33,403 nucleotides of DNA from a virus: positions 1-33,403 of the IMG/VR virus record IMGVR_UViG_3300020474_000058, one strand, 5' to 3'. The notes under the pieces were generated by a model, which did no database searches, had not been told where the DNA came from, and saw only the letters and a program-made list of their open reading frames with translations. Position 1 is the first letter of the stretch, and each line of letters opens with the position of its first letter. This document shows positions 25,327-30,571 of this stretch, piece by piece. The translations under genes were made by a program, and so were the position numbers.

Positions 25327-25635
25327 ATGAAACGAGTTGAATTAATCATGGGCAGGAATATTCCAGACGGTGGAAGAGTCAGTGACTACATGATGAATGA
25401 ATTCATTAGAAATGAAATCATGCCACACTTTGAATACGGCACTTTTATAGACGGTGAGGGACTATGGAAGGGTGAGTATGAGAAAACAAAAATATTCTAC
25501 ATTGAAGTAGAAGACATTGAAGCAACAGCAACAGCGGTATTACTTAGACATGTTGCTGATAGATATCGTAAGGCATTTAGGCAGGAATCAGTGTTGGTTT
25601 CTGAAGTAGCAACAGATACGAGTTGGGTGACATGA
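25327..25635 (+). CDS. DUF3574-like protein
   Basis: 102 residues. The order LIMGRNIPDGGRVS, FIRNEIMPHFEYGTFIDGEG, W-K-G-E, an IEVED strand and YRKAFRQESVLVSE closely follows the DUF3574 pattern: FG...P-D-G...V-S, then P-x-F-x-x-G-x-T-x-x-D-x-x-G-x-W and a C-terminal F-x-Q-E-S-V-L. DUF3574 proteins are otherwise known mostly from bacteria, often with signal peptides, and have no assigned reaction; this copy lacks a signal peptide. It overlaps the HicA-like gene by four bases (ATGA). Confidence 0.7.
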   Translation: MKRVELIMGRNIPDGGRVSDYMMNEFIRNEIMPHFEYGTFIDGEGLWKGEYEKTKIFYIEVEDIEATATAVLLRHVADRYRKAFRQESVLVSEVATDTSWVT

Positions 25636-25805
25636 CTACCAAACAACTCAGAAAACTTGCTAAGAAATACGGGTGGTCCTTCACCCGCATCGGCACTAAG
25701 CATTACATCTACCATAGAGGATCTAAGATCCTAACCATTCCCAAGGCATCCCGTGGATTCGTGGGACATAACATTAGTAAACAAATTACAGCACCAATTT
25801 CATGA
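25632..25805 (+). CDS. HicA-like mRNA interferase toxin
   Basis: 57 residues from ATG 25632. TTKQLRKLAKKYGWSFTR, GTKHYIYHRGSKILTIPKAS is the HicA/YcfA double-stranded RNA-binding-type fold: an N-terminal helix, G-W, an R-x-G-x-K-H containing the catalytic-type His, a beta hairpin and a final I-P. HicA toxins cleave mRNA and are usually paired with HicB antitoxins. No HicB-like gene is adjacent; the partner slot holds a DUF3574-like gene upstream and only a 31-residue frame downstream. It could be an orphan used against host transcripts, or a divergent binding protein. Confidence 0.7.
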   Translation: MTTKQLRKLAKKYGWSFTRIGTKHYIYHRGSKILTIPKASRGFVGHNISKQITAPIS

Positions 25806-25897
25806 CAGCAAGAAACTTTCCTTATCACGCAAGACTTAAAGCACATGTGACACTTCACGAACTGGCACTCTTATGGTTGCGTAATCAATTCCTATAG
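25802..25897 (+). CDS. Possible microprotein overlapping a dyad module
   Basis: 31 codons from an ATG that overlaps the HicA-like stop (ATGA): MTARNFPYHARLKAHVTLHE, then a hydrophobic end. The coupling is plausible, but the last half coincides with copy 7 of the regulatory dyad, so the frame may be accidental. Confidence 0.3.
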   Translation: MTARNFPYHARLKAHVTLHELALLWLRNQFL

Positions 25898-25921
25898 GGT
25901 TATAATATGTGTATAACAAAC
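25846..25921 (+). promoter_or_regulatory. Dyad/-10 promoter module, copy 7
   Basis: TGTGACA (25846-25852), ten bases, TGGCACT (25863-25869), 31 bases to TATAAT (25901-25906), ACAAAC at 25916-25921 exactly 15 bases from the -10 start. A CCTATAGG palindrome (near 25891) lies just before the -10. Confidence 0.72.
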
Positions 25922-25937
25922 AAATTTTTAAATCAAC

Positions 25938-26105
25938 ATGTTCAACAGAGACTTAACACCAATCTACAACGGAAGAGTATTAGTCAACGATTCAGCAATG
26001 CAGGATCCAGCAGTCAAGGCAGCATTGGCAGAGATGTCAAAGAGAAACTTTGAACCGCAGGAGATCAACAAGTATGGAGTCTGGTACATCTCAGACAGAC
26101 ATTAA
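25938..26105 (+). CDS. Hypothetical microprotein
   Basis: 55 residues from ATG 25938 after the ACAAACAAATTTTT leader. MFNRDLTPIYNGRVLVNDSA, a helix (QDPAVKAALAEMSKRNF) and an aromatic end (YGVWYISDRH) suggest a small folded domain. Family not recognised. It is the only gene of its unit. Confidence 0.65.
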   Translation: MFNRDLTPIYNGRVLVNDSAMQDPAVKAALAEMSKRNFEPQEINKYGVWYISDRH

Positions 26106-26130
26106 AAATGAACACTGAAGTCAGCCGCCT

Positions 26131-26205
26131 TGTGCCAATTTTATTACTGGCACATTTCCTATTTCATTTTCCCATATCAGGGACTATAATATTAACATAA
26201 CAAAC
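26131..26205 (+). promoter_or_regulatory. Dyad/-10 promoter module, copy 8 (perfect dyad)
   Basis: Perfect TGTGCCA (26131-26137), ten bases, TGGCACA (26148-26154), 30 bases to TATAAT (26185-26190), ACAAAC at 26200-26205. A small CCC/GGG inverted repeat precedes the -10. With copy 4 it defines the consensus dyad. Confidence 0.75.
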
Positions 26206-26214
26206 AAATTAATT

Positions 26215-26463
26215 ATGCAAACTGCAATCAATCTCACAGACACACCAAGAACAGAGTACAACGGATGGGCAGACTGGACAACATGGAATTGTGCCTTGTG
26301 GATAGGTGGGGACGAAGGTCTTTACAATGAAGCAAGATTTTCAAGATCCTACGGAGAATTTGTCCAGACTATGCAGCACTTCGGCATGAACAAGACACCA
26401 GACGGAGCAACATGGGACGAAGCAGACTTTGACGAGATGCAGGAAATGATGGACGATTTATAA
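26215..26463 (+). CDS. Small phage protein with NGWxxxxTWNxALWI motif
   Basis: 82 residues, acidic, Trp-rich. The YNGWADWTTWNCALWIGGDE segment at residues 15-34 is a recognisable motif of a small family common in phages and plasmids (recent Pfam DUF7249-type); its role is unknown. It uses the ACAAACAAATT leader, with no Shine-Dalgarno, and its last codons double as the left half of the next dyad module. Confidence 0.7.
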   Translation: MQTAINLTDTPRTEYNGWADWTTWNCALWIGGDEGLYNEARFSRSYGEFVQTMQHFGMNKTPDGATWDEADFDEMQEMMDDL

Positions 26464-26522
26464 ACTGTCACACAGTTTCCCTATTCTGTCAAAATAGGGA
26501 CTATACTTAATATTATACAAAC
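26449..26522 (+). promoter_or_regulatory. Dyad/-10 promoter module, copy 9, with hairpin
   Basis: ATGGACG (26449-26455), ten bases, TGTCACA (26466-26472), 29 bases to TATACT (26502-26507), ACAAAC at 26517-26522. Between dyad and -10 is a strong hairpin TCCCTATT/AATAGGGA (26478-26485 and 26493-26500) that ends one base before the -10 and probably terminates the upstream transcript. Confidence 0.7.
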
Positions 26523-26535
26523 AAATTTGAAAACT

Positions 26536-26688
26536 ATGTCAACAGCACATCACGAAGATCTATTACTAGACATCTACGAAGGTCTACTTTATGAACTCAA
26601 AGAAGCAGGACATGATATAACAAAGATCGCAGCACAGGAAGTTGCAGAGATCAGAGCAAAGCAAATCTTTGAGGAGATGGCACAATGA
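26536..26688 (+). CDS. Hypothetical helical microprotein
   Basis: 50 residues, almost entirely helical and acidic (LLLDIYEGLLYELKEAGHDI). Family not recognised. ATG 26536 follows the ACAAACAAATTTG leader. GAGGAGATG near its end supplies a ribosome-binding site for the next gene, which starts four bases inside (ATGA). Confidence 0.65.
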   Translation: MSTAHHEDLLLDIYEGLLYELKEAGHDITKIAAQEVAEIRAKQIFEEMAQ

Positions 26689-26825
26689 GAACAATTAACG
26701 TAACAGACGGACAACTTGAACTATTACAGGATCTAGTCATGTTTGCTTATGAAATGGACGTACCAGCACAGAAGGGTTGGGATGAGCAAACCTATGATAA
26801 CCTAGTTGATGAGGTCATGAAGTGA
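26685..26825 (+). CDS. Hypothetical microprotein
   Basis: 46 residues, acidic: MRTINVTDGQLELLQDLVMF, then a helical end (DEQTYDNLVDEVMK). No family recognised. It is coupled to the upstream gene by ATGA, and its stop codon is part of the left half of dyad copy 10. Confidence 0.65.
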   Translation: MRTINVTDGQLELLQDLVMFAYEMDVPAQKGWDEQTYDNLVDEVMK

Positions 26826-26914
26826 CAGTTGAATTAGTGTCACAATGACCCGTAATATTCACTGTAACAATCCACAATTCTGCTTATTACCGACTATAAT
26901 AAGTATATACAAAC
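26821..26914 (+). promoter_or_regulatory. Dyad/-10 promoter module, copy 10 (long spacing)
   Basis: AGTGACA (26821-26827), ten bases, TGTCACA (26838-26844). The -10 TATAAT (26895-26900) is 50 bases away instead of about 30; a second half-site-like TGTAACA (26863-26869) lies closer, 25 bases from the -10. ACAAAC at 26909-26914. This outlier may use two tandem sites. Confidence 0.62.
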
Positions 26915-26927
26915 AAATTTAACAAAC

Positions 26928-27107
26928 ATGTTTTTTTACACAGATTCAAACGATTATCCAAGAACCCAAGCGGGTCTACTAGCAAGATGCTATGACGAAG
27001 TAGTTGCAGAAGCAAAGGACACAGGCGACTTCCCAATGTATGGCGAAGAAATGCTTAGACAGTCCGCACAGTGGAAAATGGAAGACATTTTAAGGGAGGT
27101 TGCTTAA
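26928..27107 (+). CDS. Hypothetical small protein
   Basis: 59 residues, acidic and helical after residue 10 (MFFYTDSNDYPRTQAGLLAR, then YDEVVAEAKDTGDF). No family recognised. It starts behind the ACAAACAAATTTAACAAAC leader. GGGAGG near its end is the ribosome-binding site of the next gene, which begins directly after the stop. Confidence 0.65.
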   Translation: MFFYTDSNDYPRTQAGLLARCYDEVVAEAKDTGDFPMYGEEMLRQSAQWKMEDILREVA

Positions 27108-27305
27108 ATGTCATTTTTCAAACACGTTTCACTACATAAGTACGACCTAACCGACAAGGGTGTTACACAGGCATGCTACGACGAGATGAGAGCAGACGGT
27201 TACGACATAGTAATTACAGAGAAAGAAATGCAAGTGCTTGCCAGACACAGGTGCGAAGAGTTTAAGAACTACATGAGACCACTATTTCACGGAGCAGAGG
27301 ACTAA
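27108..27305 (+). CDS. Hypothetical small protein
   Basis: 65 residues, mixed charge, helical (DKGVTQACYDEMRADGYDIV). No family recognised. Good Shine-Dalgarno upstream; one-base overlap with the next gene (TAATG). Middle gene of a three-gene unit. Confidence 0.65.
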   Translation: MSFFKHVSLHKYDLTDKGVTQACYDEMRADGYDIVITEKEMQVLARHRCEEFKNYMRPLFHGAED

Positions 27306-27538
27306 TGCCAGACAACACTTTTATATTTGACACAGTGTGGGAAGAGTACCGACATGAACACGGTTTCACAGTTGATGAGATGAACGAACATTTTATGTTC
27401 TCTGATGACCGTAGCATACATGACGAACTCATGGAACGGGTAGAGCATACTAAGTGGCAAGAAGCACAACGTATGGCATGGATGCAAGGCGAAGCACCAG
27501 AGTATAAGAGACGAGTCCCCGAAGACTGTCCATTTTAG
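27305..27538 (+). CDS. Hypothetical acidic protein
   Basis: 77 residues, acidic, His/Met/Trp-rich (HEHGFTVDEMNEHFMFSDDR, then KWQEAQRMAWMQ). The clustered His and acidic residues might bind metal but no known motif is present. It is the last gene before the long non-coding stretch at 27.54-27.93 kb. Confidence 0.65.
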   Translation: MPDNTFIFDTVWEEYRHEHGFTVDEMNEHFMFSDDRSIHDELMERVEHTKWQEAQRMAWMQGEAPEYKRRVPEDCPF

Positions 27539-27559
27539 AAACAACTAGGCAGTAAGAAC

Positions 27560-27795
27560 CTTAAATGACCGTGTATTGAACGTGGTGGTTGTAACGTAAG
27601 TCCTAACATCTTGACCCGACCAGTCAACAGTGCACAGACCTGTAACTCTGATAAGCATGGAATTTGCTAGGGGAGATCGGTCAATCTCCCTGACAACCAC
27701 ACAAAACAAAGCAGTGTCCCTAAGTCTAAAGACGCAGCGACGGGGACACTCTTAACCCCACCCCCTGACAGTGTTTGTAATGTTGGGGGGTTTTT
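27560..27795 (+). ncRNA. Candidate structured non-coding RNA
   Basis: The 387 bases between genes (27539-27925) hold no convincing frame but are richer in G+C and full of stems: GTGGTTGT/ACAACCAC (27585-27592 and 27693-27700) enclosing TTGAC/GTCAA (near 27611-27627) and a perfect GGGAGAT/ATCTCCC hairpin (27671-27690); then AGTGTCCC/GGGACACT (27713-27720 and 27743-27750) with an inner GTCT/AGAC; then a terminator. The arrangement, a multibranched fold ending in a terminator, suggests a small RNA. The 5' end is not defined and no known RNA family was recognised. Confidence 0.5.
27754..27795 (+). terminator. Terminator of the candidate RNA
   Basis: ACCCCC (27760-27765) pairs with GGGGGT (27786-27791), or alternatively AACCCC (27754-27759) with GGGGTT (27787-27792), followed by a T-run through 27795. 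The loop is long, about 20 bases. Confidence 0.6.
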
Positions 27796-27858
27796 AAGGG
27801 GTTGCCGAGCGATGGGACTCCTAACCCTTTCCTAACCTACAAAAGTATCCAAACGAGA

Positions 27859-27866
27859 GATAAATA
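27859..27866 (+). promoter_or_regulatory. T4-type late promoter
   Basis: GATAAATA, one base from the T4 late consensus TATAAATA and identical to the element at 31904. It lies about 60 bases upstream of ATG 27926 and probably starts the late transcript of the oxygenase/baseplate block. Confidence 0.7.
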
Positions 27867-27925
27867 TAATTGAAAATGAAATTTCAAAAACATCAAAACC
27901 CAAAAAATTTTCCTGGTAAAAAATC

Positions 27926-28192
27926 ATGAAAAAAGTCGCACACCAATTCTTTGAAAATGATGGATTAGATTATGAAGACATGTTGAATGACTTTGATAAT
28001 TTCTGTGACCAATTTGAAGACCGTGCATCACAAGCATATCATAAAGGAGATCAAAATAATGGAAGAGTTGCTAGAGAAGCTGAACGAGCAGGAAAAGACA
28101 CTCCTATGGCTGTCAGAGAAATTGAACAACTTGGAGTCACGGATGGAGAAATTGGGCAAACCATCATTGATGTATCACCGTCCGACTTCTGA
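27926..28192 (+). CDS. Hypothetical acidic protein overlapping the next gene
   Basis: 88 residues, first gene after the late promoter. The N-terminal ~45 residues are acidic and well composed (FFENDGLDYEDMLNDFDNF). The C-terminal half is shared, in another frame, with the coiled-coil gene at 28059 (134 bases of overlap) but still reads sensibly (AREAERAGKDTPMAVREIEQ). No family recognised. No strong Shine-Dalgarno. Confidence 0.55.
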   Translation: MKKVAHQFFENDGLDYEDMLNDFDNFCDQFEDRASQAYHKGDQNNGRVAREAERAGKDTPMAVREIEQLGVTDGEIGQTIIDVSPSDF

Positions 28193-28286
28193 AGAATACG
28201 AGACAGTTGCCCAGACCCTAGACTACTTACATAATAACGTAGAGGGTTTGAAAACAGATTTACTTAAAGTTGCTAAAGCAGTTTAA
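28059..28286 (+). CDS. Coiled-coil protein
   Basis: 75 residues starting at ATG 28059, with AAGGAG nine bases upstream; earlier in-frame starts lie in shadow-like sequence. Residues ~1-30 form a strong leucine-heptad coiled coil (LLEKLNEQEKTLLWLSEKLN) and a second helix closes the protein. Such small coiled coils occur among phage virion and assembly proteins. It overlaps the previous gene out of phase and the oxygenase by one base. Confidence 0.7.
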   Translation: MEELLEKLNEQEKTLLWLSEKLNNLESRMEKLGKPSLMYHRPTSEEYETVAQTLDYLHNNVEGLKTDLLKVAKAV

Positions 28287-28780
28287 TGGAAATTATAGAT
28301 AATGTTCTCAGTGAAAAGACATTTAATAATATAGTTAACTACACTTGTAATAATAATGATTTCCCATGGAATCTTGTTCAGAATGGTGTATCAATTCGTG
28401 GTGATGGTAAATATCAGTTCATTCATGAATTCAAAACTGATACTGGTAAGATGAGTCCTTACAATTATTTGTTAAGGAATCTTTATTTACGTCTTGGTGT
28501 AAATAACTTATGGAGATGTAAGATGAATTTAAACATTAAGACTAAGAAGACACATGTGTTCTATCCGTTTCATCAAGATTTTACATCTTTACCAGTACCT
28601 TTCACTACAGCAGTATTTTATTTGAATACGAATAATGGATATACTTTGTTTGAGGATGGTACTAAGGTTGACAGTGTTGCTAATCGTATGGTAATGTTTA
28701 GTGGAGATACAAAACATACAGGTGCTACTCATACAGAAGGCGATAGATTTAGATTTGTTTTAAATATTAATTTTTCATAG
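28286..28780 (+). CDS. 2OG-Fe(II) oxygenase, type A
   Basis: 164 residues. H-Q-D in YPFHQDF (residue ~94) supplies the H-x-D of the iron facial triad; the distal His lies in TKHTGATH and a 2-oxoglutarate-binding Arg follows in GDRFRFVLNINF. PFTTAVFYLNTNNGYTLFED is the usual strand-turn-strand between them. It is related to the gene at 30568: same opening (MEIIDNVL versus MEVFDDFI) and same N-R-(M/L)-(V/L)-M-F ending motif. The substrate is unknown. It is in the late operon, one base overlap with the coiled-coil gene. Confidence 0.85.
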   Translation: MEIIDNVLSEKTFNNIVNYTCNNNDFPWNLVQNGVSIRGDGKYQFIHEFKTDTGKMSPYNYLLRNLYLRLGVNNLWRCKMNLNIKTKKTHVFYPFHQDFTSLPVPFTTAVFYLNTNNGYTLFEDGTKVDSVANRMVMFSGDTKHTGATHTEGDRFRFVLNINFS

Positions 28781-28781
28781 C

Positions 28782-28931
28782 ATGTTAATAGAAGTAAGTA
28801 AAGAAGAACTTGAAGTAATTGTACTGCAGTTATGGAAGAGTCGTAAGTCTGAAGAAAGAGTACGAGTGGTATACGAGAAGATGGAACCACTTCTAAATAT
28901 TTGTAACTGTCAGGAAAAGAAAGATGCCTAA
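28782..28931 (+). CDS. Hypothetical microprotein
   Basis: 49 residues, helical and charged (MLIEVSKEELEVIVLQLWKS), with C-N-C near the end. No family recognised. It begins two bases after the oxygenase stop without a visible Shine-Dalgarno, and its end overlaps the PAAR-like gene by eight bases. Confidence 0.65.
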   Translation: MLIEVSKEELEVIVLQLWKSRKSEERVRVVYEKMEPLLNICNCQEKKDA

Positions 28932-29289
28932 CCTAGCTGGAAGGACAACATTAGACACAGCAAACACCGACGGTAACTGTATATACGGTGCTGCTACTTT
29001 AGGAGGAACTCCTACTAGATCACCAAATGTTAGATTTAATAATAATGTTCTAGAAAGTTATGACACTACGAGTGTATTAGATACAGTTACTGCTGTTAAG
29101 GTTAATCCTTTAATACCTGTACCTTGTCAACCTGGCATTAGAACTATTCTTCCGACTGTGAATACGACAGTTTTTATCAATGGTAAGTTACCCGCTGTGA
29201 CAGGAGACAATACATCAATAGGAGGAACACCGAGACCATTGACAGGACCGTTCCAACATGCTAATATAATCATAGGAAGTAACATATAA
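28924..29289 (+). CDS. PAAR-like baseplate spike tip protein
   Basis: 121 residues, Gly/Thr/Asn-rich beta sequence. VFINGKLPAVTGDNTS at residues ~79-94 and the ending FQHANIIIGSNI match the V-x-I-N-G-K-x-x-A-x-x-G-D and G-S...V-x-I-G pattern of PAAR-repeat proteins, which cap the membrane-puncturing spike of contractile tails. The classical metal-binding triple His is not obvious, so the match is partial. Position in a late operon with baseplate genes fits a spike tip. Confidence 0.6.
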   Translation: MPNLAGRTTLDTANTDGNCIYGAATLGGTPTRSPNVRFNNNVLESYDTTSVLDTVTAVKVNPLIPVPCQPGIRTILPTVNTTVFINGKLPAVTGDNTSIGGTPRPLTGPFQHANIIIGSNI

Positions 29290-29292
29290 TAC

Positions 29293-29439
29293 ATGGCAAA
29301 AGCAAAAGGTGGATATGGTATTGCTGATTCTATAGAAGCAACACCAAAGAAATCAAGACAAGGTACAGGATCACATACTAAGTATTCTGCGACTAGTAGA
29401 AATAAAGCAAAGAAGAGATATAGAGGACAAGGTAAATAA
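29293..29439 (+). CDS. Small basic conserved phage protein
   Basis: 48 residues, very basic (MAKAKGGYGIADSIEATPKK, then SRNKAKKRYRGQGK). I recall near-identical short proteins in marine T4-like phages, function unknown; a role in binding nucleic acid or packing in the virion is possible. It follows the PAAR-like gene by three bases and overlaps the next start by one base. Confidence 0.7.
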   Translation: MAKAKGGYGIADSIEATPKKSRQGTGSHTKYSATSRNKAKKRYRGQGK

Positions 29440-29987
29440 TGAAAGATTTCATCTGGGAAGGTGAGATGGATTTAAAAATATGTGATGATCTTTTAGAGTT
29501 CTATGATACATGCACATATTTGCAAAAACACGAGTATAGTGGCAAGACTCATTCTAGAGGTAAGATATCTACTGATATACACTGTCATACAATGCTTGCT
29601 CGTAATGAACCTCGTCTAGATAAGTACTTGAGTAAGTTAACAGTGATGTTTGGTTCTTATTTTATTGAATATCCAGCAGCAGGACAGATTGATTGTCATA
29701 TTGATCCGATGTTTAACATACAAAGGTATCAACCTAACGAAGGTTACACTGTATGGCACTCTGAAAGAGGTCATGATAAGATTAATAGTGAGAGATGTCT
29801 TGTATGGATGACATATCTTTCGGATAACCCTGACGGTGGTACTGAATGGTATTATCAAGAAAGGTATGTTCCTGCGAAGAAAGGAAAGACATGTATATGG
29901 CCTGCAGAATGGACACATACTCATAGAGGTCGTGTAGATAAGAACTTAGAGAAAACCATAATTACTGGTTGGTTATTGATTGGATAG
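29439..29987 (+). CDS. 2OG-Fe(II) oxygenase, type B1 (prolyl-hydroxylase-like)
   Basis: 182 residues. The core is NIQRYQPNEGYTVWHSERG, VWMTYLSDNPDGGTEWYYQE, KGKTCIWPAEWTHTHRGRV and KTIITGWL, the pattern of phage prolyl-4-hydroxylase-like enzymes. The iron motif is H-S-E (H-x-E) rather than the usual H-x-D; the distal His is in WTHTH and a basic residue (R or K) after it would bind 2-oxoglutarate. It is a close paralogue of the next gene. The substrate is unknown; hydroxylation of a virion or host protein is inference. Confidence 0.85.
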   Translation: MKDFIWEGEMDLKICDDLLEFYDTCTYLQKHEYSGKTHSRGKISTDIHCHTMLARNEPRLDKYLSKLTVMFGSYFIEYPAAGQIDCHIDPMFNIQRYQPNEGYTVWHSERGHDKINSERCLVWMTYLSDNPDGGTEWYYQERYVPAKKGKTCIWPAEWTHTHRGRVDKNLEKTIITGWLLIG

Positions 29988-29989
29988 AT

Positions 29990-30571
29990 ATGGATCAATT
30001 TATATACGAGACTACGTTTCCTAAAGATATATGTGATGGTCTGATAGACTTTTATAATACTGATGGAGAATTTAAAAAACATCCTGGTCAGATTAGTAAT
30101 AATGAGGATACTAAGTCTGATGACAAAGAATCTATAGACTTGAGCATACCTGTAGGTTATGTTGAGTTTGATCAGCGTTTAGATGTATATTTTAATTTCT
30201 TACATCAATCATTTATTACATACTTTCAGAAATTTGAACAGGCAAGACTTCCTTGCAAGGTTTCTGAGATTTTTAACATACAATGGTATCCTAAAGGCGG
30301 TGGATATAAGATCTGGCACTTTGAGAGGACGAACAATAAACATGCGTTGCGTAGACACCTTGTATGGATGACGTATCTTACGGATAATCCGAACGGTGGC
30401 ACGGAGTTCCTCTTCCAAGATCTCTACATCCCTGCGGAAAAGGGTAAGACGGTCATATGGCCTGCAGAATGGATGTATACACACAAAGGTCGTGTAGACA
30501 AGCACAATGAAAAGATGATCATTACAGGTTGGATGGAATTTATAGCAAAAGGTATGGGCGAATTGACATGA
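29990..30571 (+). CDS. 2OG-Fe(II) oxygenase, type B2 (paralogue of B1)
   Basis: 193 residues from ATG 29990; an upstream TTG would overlap the previous gene. It shares with B1 the segments IFNIQWYP, GYKIWHFERT, LVWMTYLTDNPNGGTE, KGKTVIWPAEW, THKGRVDK and IITGWM, so the two arose by tandem duplication. It also has H-x-E as the iron motif. The N-terminal ~80 residues differ more and carry an acidic insert (NEDTKSDDKESIDL), perhaps setting substrate choice. It overlaps the next gene by four bases (ATGA). Confidence 0.85.
   Translation: MDQFIYETTFPKDICDGLIDFYNTDGEFKKHPGQISNNEDTKSDDKESIDLSIPVGYVEFDQRLDVYFNFLHQSFITYFQKFEQARLPCKVSEIFNIQWYPKGGGYKIWHFERTNNKHALRRHLVWMTYLTDNPNGGTEFLFQDLYIPAEKGKTVIWPAEWMYTHKGRVDKHNEKMIITGWMEFIAKGMGELT

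Noticed and set aside
26108-26200. 30-codon frame after the 55-residue microprotein
   Set aside because: It reads through the perfect dyad and the -10 of copy 8 and has no ribosome-binding site; its coding look is incidental.
27764-27788. An eleventh dyad-like match, TGACA-N10-TGTTGG
   Set aside because: It lies in the loop and 3' arm of the candidate terminator, has no -10 or ACAAAC at the right distance, and the right half matches poorly.
27796-27840. GGGGTTGCCGAGC segment resembling the 5' part of a tRNA
   Set aside because: The remaining arms of a tRNA are absent downstream; treated as chance similarity beside the terminator.
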